Part shown: in pieces, positions 36,748-47,036 of the stretch
Numbering within the stretch: position 1 is the first letter of the stretch
How the letters are laid out: each line of letters starts with the position of its first letter
NCBI GenBank assembly: GCA_963710535.1
Contig: CAVQAW010000003.1
Location: 1,178,001-1,242,000 of the forward strand
From: Pelagihabitans sp963710535
Lineage (GTDB): Bacteria > Bacteroidota > Bacteroidia > Flavobacteriales > Flavobacteriaceae
Direction of reading: 5' to 3'
DNA length: 64,000 nt
The notes under the pieces: model-generated
Databases searched by the model: none
What the model saw: the letters and a program-made list of their open reading frames with translations, nothing else
Told to the model about the DNA's origin: nothing
Program-made: the position numbers and the translations under genes

Positions 36748-37961
36748 AAAATATTGTTGTATCATTTTGTTTTGTATTTATTTCGCCGCTCGTTTGGGGT
36801 CAATCCCTAGAATCCTATATACAAGAAGCTGAAACGAACAATCCTGAGATACAGTCCTTTGAACTACGCTATGCCATTTCAAAGGAAAAAGTAGCCGAAG
36901 CCGATGCGCTGCCCAATATGGAGTTGAGCGCAGGACTATTTGTTAGCGAACCCGAAACGCGTACCGGTGCACAAAAGGCGCGATTTTCCGTCAAACAAAT
37001 GTTGCCGTGGTTCGGTACCATAACAGCGAGGGAAAATTACGCCAATTCCCTGGCTGAGGTCGATTACCTCGATATAGCGATCATGAAACGAAAATTGAGA
37101 CTTTCGGTATCACAATCTTATTACAACCTTTACGCCATCCATCAAAAAAAAGCCGTTTTGGAAGAAAATATCCAACTCCTGAAGACCTATGAAATATTGG
37201 CATTGACTTCCGTGGAAGTCGGTAAGGCGTCGGCGGTGGACGTGCTCCGTTTGCAGATTCGACAAAATGACCTTCAAGAAGAACAGGAAGTACTGACCTA
37301 TGCGCTCCGTGCGGAAAGAAATGCCTTCAACCACTTATTGAATCGAGACGAAAACCTTGATATAGAAATGGTGGACAACCTGTTTATCGATGCTGATTAC
37401 GAAAATGACAACATGGAACTGGGGCTTCATCCCGAACTGGAAAAATACGACAGATTGTATGAATCGGTAACCCAATCGGAAATTGTGAACCAAACGGAAG
37501 CCAATCCCAATTTGGGATTCGGGCTTGATTATATTCCAGTGGCCGATAGGGCAGGAATGAACTTTAGCGATAATGGAAAGGATATTTTGATGCCCATGGT
37601 TTCGCTTTCCATTCCAATTTTTAATAGTAAATACAGATCCATTTCGGTTCAGAACGAATTGCGAAAAGAGGAAATCAACGCCCAAAAAGTGAATCGCCTA
37701 AACCGCTTGAAAACCATTTTGGCCGATGCGATCAATAGCAGGGAAGCTCAAAAAATAAAGTTCAAAACACAACAAAAAAATCTGAAACAGTCCAAGGATG
37801 CGGAAGAAATACTCATCAAAAACTATGAAACCGGAACCATAGACTTTAACGATGTACTAGACATTCAAGAACTGCAATTACGGTTCCAAATGAGCGGGAT
37901 CGAGGCCATCAAAAATTACTATATGCAAATGACCATCATCAATTACTTAACGAATCAATAA
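36744..37961 (+). CDS. TolC family outer-membrane efflux protein
   Basis: At 405 aa it has a signal peptide (about 1-19) and two copies of the long alpha-helical OEP pattern: LESYIQEAETNNPEIQSF at the first start, and the paired coiled-coil regions around 105-180 and 300-370. It forms the outer-membrane channel for the tripartite Cus system. It overlaps cusA by 4 nt, so translation is coupled. CopA follows 39 nt later. Confidence 0.9.
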   Translation: MKNIVVSFCFVFISPLVWGQSLESYIQEAETNNPEIQSFELRYAISKEKVAEADALPNMELSAGLFVSEPETRTGAQKARFSVKQMLPWFGTITARENYANSLAEVDYLDIAIMKRKLRLSVSQSYYNLYAIHQKKAVLEENIQLLKTYEILALTSVEVGKASAVDVLRLQIRQNDLQEEQEVLTYALRAERNAFNHLLNRDENLDIEMVDNLFIDADYENDNMELGLHPELEKYDRLYESVTQSEIVNQTEANPNLGFGLDYIPVADRAGMNFSDNGKDILMPMVSLSIPIFNSKYRSISVQNELRKEEINAQKVNRLNRLKTILADAINSREAQKIKFKTQQKNLKQSKDAEEILIKNYETGTIDFNDVLDIQELQLRFQMSGIEAIKNYYMQMTIINYLTNQ

Positions 37962-38000
37962 AAGACGCCGTATGATTAAAACCTCCAAAAAATCAACGTC

Positions 38001-40574
38001 ATGAAACATAAGTATCATATACACGGAATGACTTGCAACGGTTGTCGTAAGCATGTCGAGGAAACCCTATCAAAAATGGAAGGGGTGATCGCGGTATCGG
38101 TAAATTTGGAAAAGGCCGAAGCGACCATCGAAATGGAATCACATATCCCTATCAAAAAATTTCAGGAAGTCCTGGAAGCGGATGGAGGTCGGTACAGCAT
38201 CCATGAAGTAGGCGTCATTCAACATGGCCAAAAGAAGAAAAAGGAGGTTCCCAGCGGGAAGGGTACCGGTACGTTTTATTGCCCCATGCACTGTGAGGGC
38301 GATAAGACTTATGACCGACCCGGGGATTGTCCGGTCTGTGGAATGGACCTGGTAGAGGAGCAAAAACTATCGACAAATGCTTCCATCCAGTACACCTGCC
38401 CGATGCATCCCGAAATCATAAAGGGCCAAGCAGGCAGTTGTCCGATCTGTGGGATGGATCTCGTTCCCATGCAACCCGATCTTTCCGCGGAGGAAAAGAC
38501 CTATAAAAAATTGCTCAAAAAACTTTGGATTGCGACGGTGTTCACCTTGCCGATTTTCTTGATTGCCATGTCGGAGATGTTGCCCCAAAATCCGCTATAT
38601 GACCTTGTGGCGCAAAAGTACTGGAACTGGATCCAGTTTGCGCTTTCCATCCCCGTGGTTTTCTATGCGACTTGGATGTTTTTTGAGCGTGCCTATCGTT
38701 CCATCAAGACTTGGAACCTGAACATGTTCACCTTGATCGGCATCGGGGCCGGCGTGGCCTGGGCGTTCAGCCTTGCTGGGATGCTCCTGCCCGATTTTTT
38801 TCCTGCCCAGTTCAAAACGGCTTCGGGCAGCGTTCATGTTTATTTTGAAGCGGCCACGGTCATTTTGACCCTGGTATTGTTGGGACAGGTATTGGAAGCC
38901 CGTGCCCACAGCAAAACCAACTCTGCGGTAAAAGCGTTATTGAAACTCGCGCCCAACAAGGCCATTCGCGTCAGGGATGGAAAGGAAGAAGAAATCGGCA
39001 TCGACGAGATCGAATTGGGCGATATCCTGCGGGTCAAGCCCGGTGACAAGATTCCAGTGGATGGCGAATTGACGGAAGGCAATACTTCCGTCGACGAATC
39101 GATGATCACCGGGGAACCCATTCCGGTGATCAAGTCGGAAGGCGATAAGGTCAGTAGCGGTACGATCAACGGCAATCGATCCTTTTTGATGAAAGCAGAA
39201 AAAATAGGATCTGACACCTTGCTCTCACAGATTATCCAAATGGTCAACGATGCCAGCCGGAGCAAGGCACCCATACAGAATTTGGCAGACAAGGTGTCGG
39301 GATATTTTGTGCCTGTGGTCGTGCTCATCGCGCTGGTCACTTTTGTGGCTTGGGCCATTTGGGGTCCGGAACCGGCCTATGTATATGCCTTGGTCAATGC
39401 CATAGCCGTATTGATCATCGCCTGCCCCTGTGCCCTTGGCCTGGCAACCCCCATGTCGGTAATGGTCGGCGTGGGCAAAGGGGCCCAAAATGGGATACTC
39501 ATCAAAAATGCTGCCGCTTTGGAGAAATTGCACAAAGTGGATACCCTGATCGTTGACAAGACCGGAACCTTGACGGAAGGAAAACCGACCGTGGCCAACA
39601 TAGGCATCTCAGGTAACGATCACTCCGAAAAAGAGGTGCTGCAATATATTGCGTCCTTGAACCAAATGAGCGAACATCCTTTGGCTGCGGCCACGGTGAA
39701 ATATGGAAAAGAACAGGGAACGGAATTTTTAAAAGCTGACGGATTTAATTCGGTGACCGGTAAAGGGGTGGAGGGCAAAATAAAAGGAAAAAAGGTATCC
39801 CTGGGCAACGACAAAATGATGGAACATGCCGAAGCCGTCTTATCAAGTGATCTTCAGGAAAAGGCGCAATCTTATCAAAAACAAGGCAAAACGGTTTCTT
39901 ATCTGGCCATTGACGGGCATGTGGCCGGCTATGTGGTCATTGGCGACAAGATCAAGGAAAGCAGCAAAAAGGCGATCAAATCGCTTCAAGGCAAGGGTAT
40001 CGATGTCATTATGCTCACGGGCGACAACCACGACACGGCACAGGCTGTCGCAAGTGAACTCAACTTGACCGATTTTAGGGCAGGAATGTTGCCTGAGGAC
40101 AAAATGAAAACAGTGGAACAGTTGCAGGACAAGGGAAAAGTGGTGGCCATGGCCGGTGATGGCATCAACGATGCCCCGGCATTGGCGAAAAGTGATGTGG
40201 GCATCGCCATGGGCACCGGAACCGATGTCGCCATCGAGAGTGCAGCGATTACCCTGGTCAAAGGGGATCTGCACGGAATCGTGAAGGCAAGAAACCTAAG
40301 TGACAAGGTCATGGGGAACATCAAACAGAACCTGTTCTTCGCCTTGGTGTACAATACGCTAGGGGTGCCCATCGCCGCTGGGGTTCTATATCCCTTTTTC
40401 GGAATTCTGCTCTCCCCGATGATCGCCGCCGCGGCCATGAGCTTTAGTTCGGTTTCGGTTATCGGCAATGCGCTTCGATTAAAAAATGCCAATATAACCA
40501 ATGGCAATTCAAATAGCGTTTATGGTATTATAGATACGAGGTTTAAGCGTTTTAAGGTATCGAAAAAAGAATGA
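38001..40574 (+). CDS. copA: Copper-exporting P1B-type ATPase with HMA and two CxMHP/CPxCGM metal-binding domains
   Basis: At 857 aa it begins with an HMA domain (GMTCNGCRKHVEE, CxxC at 12-15). Two short heavy-metal-binding domains follow, each with CPMH and CPxCGMDLV (about 93-116 and 132-155). The ATPase core has the transport motif CPC in IACPCALGLATP, the phosphorylated Asp in DKTGTLTEG, SEHPLAAA for nucleotide binding, and GDGINDAPALAKSDVGIAMG. It should pump Cu(I) from cytoplasm to periplasm, handing it to the CusABC-type pump encoded alongside. Confidence 0.95.
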   Translation: MKHKYHIHGMTCNGCRKHVEETLSKMEGVIAVSVNLEKAEATIEMESHIPIKKFQEVLEADGGRYSIHEVGVIQHGQKKKKEVPSGKGTGTFYCPMHCEGDKTYDRPGDCPVCGMDLVEEQKLSTNASIQYTCPMHPEIIKGQAGSCPICGMDLVPMQPDLSAEEKTYKKLLKKLWIATVFTLPIFLIAMSEMLPQNPLYDLVAQKYWNWIQFALSIPVVFYATWMFFERAYRSIKTWNLNMFTLIGIGAGVAWAFSLAGMLLPDFFPAQFKTASGSVHVYFEAATVILTLVLLGQVLEARAHSKTNSAVKALLKLAPNKAIRVRDGKEEEIGIDEIELGDILRVKPGDKIPVDGELTEGNTSVDESMITGEPIPVIKSEGDKVSSGTINGNRSFLMKAEKIGSDTLLSQIIQMVNDASRSKAPIQNLADKVSGYFVPVVVLIALVTFVAWAIWGPEPAYVYALVNAIAVLIIACPCALGLATPMSVMVGVGKGAQNGILIKNAAALEKLHKVDTLIVDKTGTLTEGKPTVANIGISGNDHSEKEVLQYIASLNQMSEHPLAAATVKYGKEQGTEFLKADGFNSVTGKGVEGKIKGKKVSLGNDKMMEHAEAVLSSDLQEKAQSYQKQGKTVSYLAIDGHVAGYVVIGDKIKESSKKAIKSLQGKGIDVIMLTGDNHDTAQAVASELNLTDFRAGMLPEDKMKTVEQLQDKGKVVAMAGDGINDAPALAKSDVGIAMGTGTDVAIESAAITLVKGDLHGIVKARNLSDKVMGNIKQNLFFALVYNTLGVPIAAGVLYPFFGILLSPMIAAAAMSFSSVSVIGNALRLKNANITNGNSNSVYGIIDTRFKRFKVSKKE

Positions 40575-40590
40575 ATCCTTTAAAATATAT

Positions 40591-41874
40591 ATGATGATGA
40601 AAAATATGATATACCTCGCAGTGGCCGTTACCTTTGGTTTTCTGGTAGGGTACCTTATTTTTGGCACTGCCCCAGTAGAAGACAAATCGGCGGTCCATGA
40701 ACATGGTACGGAGGTGAAAACGGAAACGATGTGGACCTGTTCAATGCATCCTCAGATTCTACAACCACAACCTGGCAACTGCCCCATTTGTGGTATGGAA
40801 TTGATTCCTGCTGAATCGGGCACTGATGGTTTGGCCATCAACCAGTTCAAAATGACCAAGAATGCCATGGCGTTGGCCGATATCCAAACCACGACCATCG
40901 GACAGGGCACAACCGGAATCCATACTTTAATACTTTCGGGAACCATTGTGGAAAATGAAAAAGCAATAGCCACCCAGGCCTCTTATTTTAACGGCAGGAT
41001 AGAAAAATTGTTCGTGAATTTTGAAGGTGAAGTGGTCAGAACCGGGCAACAATTGGCGAACATATATTCCCCTGAATTGGTTTCCGCCCAACAGGAACTC
41101 CTTACGGCCGCACGTATAAAGGACAGCCAGCCTGCTTTGTACCAAGCCGTTCGCAACAAACTTTCCCAGTGGAAACTCTCCGAAAAACAAATCGAACAAA
41201 TCGAAAAATCGGGACAGGTCCAAGAAAATTTCCCAGTCTATTCCAACGTATCCGGTACGATAGTCGAAATTATGGTGGAGGCTGGCGATTACATGAAACA
41301 GGGCTCGCCATTGTTCAAAATTGCCAATTTGAATACCGTATGGGCGGTTTTTGATTCCTACGAAAACCAAGTCTCACTTCTCAAAGAAGGTCAAAATATC
41401 GAAATCGTTACCAAGGCCCATCCCAATAGAAAATTCGATGCCAAGATTTCATTTATCGATCCGGTACTTAATTCAGCGAAAAGAACCATTTCGGTAAGGG
41501 CAGTACTGGATAATGGGCAAGGGCTGCTTAAACCCGGGATGTTCGTGCGCGGTTCTACGGGCATTGCCGCGGAAATGAAGGATGACAATATAGTAATCCC
41601 GGAAAGTGCCGTACTCTGGACAGGAGAACGTTCGGTAGTCTATCTCAAGACCGACCCGAACGACCCAACCTTTGAAATGCGAGAAATTATTCTGGGCGAT
41701 GCCATCGCCGGTGGGTATGTTGTGCTATCCGGCTTGGAACCTGGGGATGAAATCGTTACCAATGGAACATTTACCGTGGATGCGGCCGCGCAATTACAGG
41801 GCAAAAAATCAATGATGAACGAAGATGGGATTGAGACCATGCCCGGCCATGAAGGGCACAAAGGGATGAATTGA
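40591..41874 (+). CDS. cusB: CusB-type periplasmic adaptor with metal-binding domain
   Basis: This 427-aa membrane-fusion protein has an N-terminal helix (MIYLAVAVTFGFLVGYLIF) that anchors or exports it. A heavy-metal-binding domain at about 49-74 (WTCSMHPQILQ..., then CPICGMELIP) is followed by barrel-sandwich, alpha-hairpin and beta-barrel adaptor domains; YIEKLFVNFEGEVVRTGQQL-like and LFKIANLNTVWAVFDSYE segments are HlyD-like. A His-rich tail (MPGHEGHKGMN) ends it. It shares the CxMHP...CPxCGM domain with copA and follows it by 16 nt. Confidence 0.92.
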   Translation: MMMKNMIYLAVAVTFGFLVGYLIFGTAPVEDKSAVHEHGTEVKTETMWTCSMHPQILQPQPGNCPICGMELIPAESGTDGLAINQFKMTKNAMALADIQTTTIGQGTTGIHTLILSGTIVENEKAIATQASYFNGRIEKLFVNFEGEVVRTGQQLANIYSPELVSAQQELLTAARIKDSQPALYQAVRNKLSQWKLSEKQIEQIEKSGQVQENFPVYSNVSGTIVEIMVEAGDYMKQGSPLFKIANLNTVWAVFDSYENQVSLLKEGQNIEIVTKAHPNRKFDAKISFIDPVLNSAKRTISVRAVLDNGQGLLKPGMFVRGSTGIAAEMKDDNIVIPESAVLWTGERSVVYLKTDPNDPTFEMREIILGDAIAGGYVVLSGLEPGDEIVTNGTFTVDAAAQLQGKKSMMNEDGIETMPGHEGHKGMN

Positions 41875-41977
41875 TACCATTCAAATGTAGGATGGGCACC
41901 TCCAGCTTTACCGTAATGGATCAATGAAATGTCCTGCAAAGCCCCACTACGCCAATATCCTGCCCCGACACCGCCTT

Positions 41978-44212
41978 TTAAGTAATAAACGGCTGATGGT
42001 AATGCCGCTTGCCCGTTGCCTTGTACAGCGCATTGGCCACGGCCGCAAAAATGGGCGGGAAAGTCGGTTCGCCCAAGCCGGTCGGGTCTATGTTGCTTTC
42101 TACAAAATGGACCTCGATTTCCTTGGGCGCCTCTGCCATCCGTATCATTCGGTATTTGTCGAAGTTGTTCTTTTCTGGCACCCCGTCCTTGAAGGTGAGT
42201 TCGCCAAAAAGTGCATTCCCGATACCATCCACTATACCGCCTTCACAGAGATTGGCGGCCGCATCGGGGTTGATCACGATACCGCAGTCGATGGCGCAGC
42301 TTACTTTGTCGATGATCGGCTTGTTGTCCTCCCAACGCAGGTCCACCACTTGTGCCGCATAGGAGTTATGACAAAAATAGGCGACAACCCCTCGGTTCAA
42401 ATCGGCGTCATTGGCACCCCAATTCGATTTTTCCCTCACCAACTTCAATACGCCCGCATACCGTGCCGCATCATAATCGTTTCGCTCCCCAACGGGATTA
42501 TTTTTTGCACGATCCAATAATTCCAATCGGAAATCGATCGGATCTTTCCCTAGCGCTTCGGCAACCTCATCCAAAAAAGACTGCTCTGCACTCGCCATAA
42601 AGTTGGACCGTGGTGCCCTAAAGGAACCGATGGAGATATTGGAGTTGATCGTCCAGCTTTCGGCCAGATAATTGTCCACGGCCCCTGCGGGAAAACGGTC
42701 GGCATACAACGGACTTTCAGGGATACCGCCCGCATTGACGGAAATGGCCGTTAACGTTTTCCCTTTATCCAAGGCGGCCTTATAAGTGACCTGGTACATG
42801 GGGCGGTAGATACCACCGCTCATATCATCTTCGCGCGTATAGACCAGTTTCACGGGCGCTTTCACCTTCTGGGAGATGAGGGCCGCTTCCACGGCCCAGT
42901 GCGCGTACGAACGGCGTCCGTAGCCGCCTCCAAGGCGGGTCATCTGGATGTCAATATTATCAATGGGCAATCCCAACCTTTCGGATAAGGTATGTTCAGT
43001 GAGTTCGGCTTTTTGTAGTGGTCCCGACAGTACGGCGCGGTCTTCCGTCACCTCGGCAAAAAAGTTCATGGGCTCCATACAGTTATGGGCGAGAAAAGGA
43101 CCCGTGTAAGTGCGTTCCAGGACCTTGGCGGCATTCTTGAAAGCAGCTTCAGGGTTACCGTCCCTGCGCATCACATCGGCTTTTTTGGAAGCCATTTCCG
43201 CCATCATTTTTTTGTGGCTTTCCGTACTTTCCAAACCTGAAGGAATGGTCAAGGTCTGTTGCGTTCCGCCGTAGGGAAGCCTTTCTTCGGAATAGGTTTC
43301 AAAGGGTTCCCAGAGCACCTGTATCGCCTTTTTGGCCTGCATGACTTCCCATGTTGAATTGCCGACAATGGCAACCACTTCCAGAAAAGTACAGGTATCG
43401 AAATGCTGCCTTACATAGCCATCTTCGAGCACTTTCAATGCAAAAACATCTTGAATGCCGGGCATAGCCTTGCTTGCCGCCCCATCGAACGATTTGAGTT
43501 TCAAGCCAAAAGCAGGGGGATGTACGATCATTGCAATGCGCATGCCCTCACGATGGGTGTCTATCCCGAACAACGGCTTGCCGGTGACGATTTTTGGCCC
43601 ATCCACGTTCCGGCGTGAGGTACCGATGATCTTAAAGTCGTTACTGTCCTTAAGTTGCACTTCTTCGGGAACCGTGATATTTGCGGCAGCGGAGGCCATT
43701 TCCCCGTATCCTGCCGATTTTCCACTTGAGGTATGATGCAGTTCCCCGGCATTGGTCGAAATTTCTTCAAGGGGTACCTGCCAAGCCTGGGCAGCGGCTT
43801 CCCTGAGCATTTGCCTTGCGGTGGCGCCGGCCATGCGAAGGCTTTCCCAACCTTGCCGAATGGCCTGGCTACCGCCTATAAATTGTCGGGTAAACGCATC
43901 TGTATCGAGTGGTGCCTGTTCCACGATGACGTCTTTCCAATCGATATCGAGTTCCTCGGCAACGATCATGGGCATCGAAGTCTTTACGTTCTGTCCTCCT
44001 TCGGGATTGGGCGACATGATGGTGACCAGCCCGTTGTCCGCTATTTTCAGATAGCCGTTGAGCTTGAACCATTCCTTGGGTAGGTTGTTTACCTCCTCAG
44101 GAGTCATTTTACAGGAGGCCAACCAATTAAAACCCAGCAACATTCCCCCTCCCGCGAGGGCCGAACTTTTTAAAAAGGAACGCCTTCCGATTCTTGTTTT
44201 AATGGTATTCAT
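41978..44212 (-). CDS. Molybdopterin-binding subunit of a xanthine dehydrogenase/isoquinoline oxidoreductase-type enzyme (copy 3)
   Basis: At 744 aa it resembles the IorB branch of the molybdenum hydroxylases. The N-terminus is a twin-arginine signal (IGRRSFLKSSALAGGGMLLG), so the folded holoenzyme is exported. Family motifs include GYGRRSYAHWAVEAALISQK for cofactor binding, IGSFRAPRSNFMASAEQSFLDE, the active-site Glu region DPTGLGEPTFPPIFAAVANA, and VSCAIDCGIVINPD. The enzyme hydroxylates aldehydes or N-heterocycles; the substrate is unknown. It follows copy 2 by 31 nt and is the last gene of the minus-strand run. Confidence 0.9.
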   Translation of the reverse strand: MNTIKTRIGRRSFLKSSALAGGGMLLGFNWLASCKMTPEEVNNLPKEWFKLNGYLKIADNGLVTIMSPNPEGGQNVKTSMPMIVAEELDIDWKDVIVEQAPLDTDAFTRQFIGGSQAIRQGWESLRMAGATARQMLREAAAQAWQVPLEEISTNAGELHHTSSGKSAGYGEMASAAANITVPEEVQLKDSNDFKIIGTSRRNVDGPKIVTGKPLFGIDTHREGMRIAMIVHPPAFGLKLKSFDGAASKAMPGIQDVFALKVLEDGYVRQHFDTCTFLEVVAIVGNSTWEVMQAKKAIQVLWEPFETYSEERLPYGGTQQTLTIPSGLESTESHKKMMAEMASKKADVMRRDGNPEAAFKNAAKVLERTYTGPFLAHNCMEPMNFFAEVTEDRAVLSGPLQKAELTEHTLSERLGLPIDNIDIQMTRLGGGYGRRSYAHWAVEAALISQKVKAPVKLVYTREDDMSGGIYRPMYQVTYKAALDKGKTLTAISVNAGGIPESPLYADRFPAGAVDNYLAESWTINSNISIGSFRAPRSNFMASAEQSFLDEVAEALGKDPIDFRLELLDRAKNNPVGERNDYDAARYAGVLKLVREKSNWGANDADLNRGVVAYFCHNSYAAQVVDLRWEDNKPIIDKVSCAIDCGIVINPDAAANLCEGGIVDGIGNALFGELTFKDGVPEKNNFDKYRMIRMAEAPKEIEVHFVESNIDPTGLGEPTFPPIFAAVANALYKATGKRHYHQPFIT

Positions 44213-44243
44213 TTTATTTTGTTTGAAATACCCGCACCCGACA

Positions 44244-46505
44244 TCATCCTACCAAAGGTGGCTTATCTGCAATAAACGGCTGGCTGTAATATCTTCTTCC
44301 CGTCGCTTTATAGAGCGCATTGGCCAAGGCTCCGATTACGGGCGGAAACGGAGGCTCCCCCAGACCTGTCGGGTCGATTTCATTTTTCACAAAATGGACT
44401 TCAATCGATTTTGGGGCCTCATTATGGCGAATCATTCGATACTTGTCAAAATTCGACTGTTCCGGGCTTCCGTCTTTGAAGGAAAGTGTTCCGTACATGG
44501 CATTGCCAACCCCGTCGACAATGGCTCCTTCGGCCATATTGGAGGCCGCATCGGGGTTCACCACGACACCGCAATCAATGGCGCAAACGGCTTTTTCGAC
44601 CTTTGGCTTATCGCCATCCATTACAATATCCAAGACATGGGCAGCGTAACTGTTGTGGCAGAAATAGGCGGAGACGCCTCTGTGTGCATCGGGAGGCGTG
44701 TTGTCCCAGTCCGATTTTTCCCTTACCAGTTTTAAAACGCCGGCATAACGATCGGCGTCATAATCATTGTTTTCGCCAACGGGATCACTCTTCGCCCGTT
44801 CCAGAAGTTCCAAACGGAAATCTATCGGGTCTTTGCCTGCCAATTCGGCAACTTCATCCAAAAAGGCCTGTTCAACACCGGCCATAAAATTGGAACGGGG
44901 CGCCCTAAAGGCCCCAACCGTAATATTGGAATTGATAGACCAATCCTCTGCCAGATAATGATCGACCGACCCTGCCGGGAAACGATTGGCGAACAACGGG
45001 CTTTCAGGTATGCCACCGGCTTTGACGTGAAATGCCACCAGGTTGTTGTTTTTATCGAGCGCCGCACGATAGGTTGCATGATATGAAGGCCGGTAAATAC
45101 CATTGGTCATATCGTCTTCCCTGCTATAGACCAATTTTACGGGCGCCTTGACCTTTTTCGAGATCAGTGCCGCCTCAACGGCATAATGCGAATAGGCCCT
45201 CCTACCAAAGCCCCCGCCCATACGCGTCATCTCGATATCGATTTTCTCAATAGGCAGTCCGAGGCTTGCGGCCAAGGTGCCCTCAATAAATCCCGGCGCC
45301 TGTAAGGGACCCGCCAATTTGGCTTCTCCATCGGTTACGTGGGCAAAGAAATTCATGGGCTCCATACAGTTATGGGCAAGAAACGGACAACTGTACGACC
45401 GTTCGATGACCTTGGCGGCATTCTTGAAAGCCGTATCGGGATCACCATCCTTTCGCGCGACCCTGCCCGGCTTGCCTGCTATTTTTTGAATCTGGGCATC
45501 ATGGCCTTCCGTACTTTCCAGTCCCGCGGGAACAATGATTTCCCGCTCATTGCCGAACATGTCCATCTTCAATTTGCTTTCGGCGATCGGCTCCCATTCC
45601 ACTTTCAGCCGCTTTTTGGCATTCATCACCTCCCAGGTCGATTTGCCCACTATGGCCACCAATTCGGCAAATGCATTGGTATCGAAATAATTTCGCGAAT
45701 AATCATCGTTGTAGGTGTCGATTTTGAAAACATCCACAATTCCCGGCATCGAACGCGCGTCGGAATCGTCCAAAGATTTGAATTTCATCCCAAAGGCGGG
45801 CGGGTGTGCCACCATGGCCACCAATGCGCCTTCATATTGGTAATCTATCGCGAACATGGGCTTTCCGGTTACGATCTTGGAACCCTCCACATTTTTTTTC
45901 GAGTGGTTGATGATCTTGAAATCCTTGACTCCCTTTAATTCAACTTCTTCGGGAACGGGCAATATTGAAGCGGCCGAGGCCATTTCCCCATAGCCTGCGG
46001 TTTTTCCTGTGGCCTCATGATTCAAGGTTCCTTCAGAGGCGATTATTTCAGATACGGGCACCTGCCAGGCTTGGGCCGCCGCTTCCTGCAGCATCTTTCT
46101 AGCCGTGGCTCCGGCCATACGGAGACCTTCCCATCTGCTCCGTATCCCCTGACTGCCCCCGGTAAACTGTCTGCCATAAAGATCGGCATTGAAGGGCGCC
46201 TGTTCCACGAGTACATCCTTCCATGCCACATCGAGTTCCTCGGCCACCAACATGGGCATCGACGTCATCACGCCTTGGCCGAATTCCGGGTTGGGGCATA
46301 GGATGGTCACCAGACCATTGTCACCTATTTTCAGATAGGCATTGATCTCGAACCATTCCTTTGGCATTTCGATTGCCGCAATCATTTCGGCCTGTTTTGG
46401 CTTGCATGAATTCAAAATGCTGAATCCCAGGACCAATCCGCCACTCGCCAAACTCGTGTTTTTGATAAAGGCGCGTCGTCCTAGCTGTGTTTTTACAAGG
46501 GTCAT
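44244..46505 (-). CDS. Molybdopterin-binding subunit (IorB-like), copy 2
   Basis: This 753-aa paralog is closely similar to the preceding gene along its whole length. The Tat signal is LGRRAFIKNTSLASGGLVLG. Conserved segments are GGGFGRRAYSHYAVEAALIS, VGAFRAPRSNFMAGVEQAFLDE, AVCAIDCGVVVNPDA and DPTGLGEPPFPPVIGALANA. It lies 18 nt after a 2Fe-2S subunit gene, the arrangement of iorA-iorB operons, so those two are the likely enzyme. A second IorB-like gene directly downstream suggests an alternative large subunit. Confidence 0.9.
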   Translation of the reverse strand: MTLVKTQLGRRAFIKNTSLASGGLVLGFSILNSCKPKQAEMIAAIEMPKEWFEINAYLKIGDNGLVTILCPNPEFGQGVMTSMPMLVAEELDVAWKDVLVEQAPFNADLYGRQFTGGSQGIRSRWEGLRMAGATARKMLQEAAAQAWQVPVSEIIASEGTLNHEATGKTAGYGEMASAASILPVPEEVELKGVKDFKIINHSKKNVEGSKIVTGKPMFAIDYQYEGALVAMVAHPPAFGMKFKSLDDSDARSMPGIVDVFKIDTYNDDYSRNYFDTNAFAELVAIVGKSTWEVMNAKKRLKVEWEPIAESKLKMDMFGNEREIIVPAGLESTEGHDAQIQKIAGKPGRVARKDGDPDTAFKNAAKVIERSYSCPFLAHNCMEPMNFFAHVTDGEAKLAGPLQAPGFIEGTLAASLGLPIEKIDIEMTRMGGGFGRRAYSHYAVEAALISKKVKAPVKLVYSREDDMTNGIYRPSYHATYRAALDKNNNLVAFHVKAGGIPESPLFANRFPAGSVDHYLAEDWSINSNITVGAFRAPRSNFMAGVEQAFLDEVAELAGKDPIDFRLELLERAKSDPVGENNDYDADRYAGVLKLVREKSDWDNTPPDAHRGVSAYFCHNSYAAHVLDIVMDGDKPKVEKAVCAIDCGVVVNPDAASNMAEGAIVDGVGNAMYGTLSFKDGSPEQSNFDKYRMIRHNEAPKSIEVHFVKNEIDPTGLGEPPFPPVIGALANALYKATGRRYYSQPFIADKPPLVG

Positions 46506-46523
46506 TTTCCTGCTTTTAGGGTG

Positions 46524-46991
46524 TTATGCACTGTTCTTGGCATCTGCTGCCATTTTCACTGCCTTTTTAATTCTGGTATAGGTGCCACAGCGGCAGATGT
46601 TTCCGTTCATCGCCGTTTCGATTTCCGCATCGGTTGGATTTGGATTGCTTTTCAAAAAGGCGGATGCCGTCATGATCTGGCCCGCTTGGCAATAACCGCA
46701 TTGGGGCACATCGATTTCGAGCCAAGCCTGTTGTACCGGGTGGTCTCCGTTTTCAGACAAGCCTTCAATGGTCGTGATCTCTTGTTCCCCTACGGCCGAT
46801 ATGGGCAATTGGCAGGACCGTACCGCGGTACCGTCGAGGTGCACCGTACAGGCACCGCATTGTGCGATGCCGCAGCCATATTTGGTGCCGACCAATTTGA
46901 GATGGTCGCGCAAAACCCAGAGCATGGGGGTGCTTCCATCGATCTCCAATTCTTCGCTTTTGCCATTTATTTTTAAGGTGAAATTTGCCAT
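46524..46991 (-). CDS. (2Fe-2S)-binding subunit of a molybdenum hydroxylase (IorA-like), copy 2
   Basis: The 155-aa protein has two [2Fe-2S] domains. The plant-ferredoxin-type cluster is bound by GCGIAQCGAC (about 40-49) with a fourth Cys in AVRSC. The second cluster is bound in the helical domain by CGYCQAGQIM and NICRCGTYTRI. It relays electrons from the molybdenum centre in the large subunit to an acceptor not encoded here. No signal peptide is present, so it is probably exported with the Tat-carrying partner. It pairs with the large subunit 18 nt downstream. Confidence 0.94.
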   Translation of the reverse strand: MANFTLKINGKSEELEIDGSTPMLWVLRDHLKLVGTKYGCGIAQCGACTVHLDGTAVRSCQLPISAVGEQEITTIEGLSENGDHPVQQAWLEIDVPQCGYCQAGQIMTASAFLKSNPNPTDAEIETAMNGNICRCGTYTRIKKAVKMAADAKNSA

Positions 46992-47036
46992 AATGAGAAT
47001 AAATTATTGTTATTGGGTTATCAAAAGTATGGGGCT

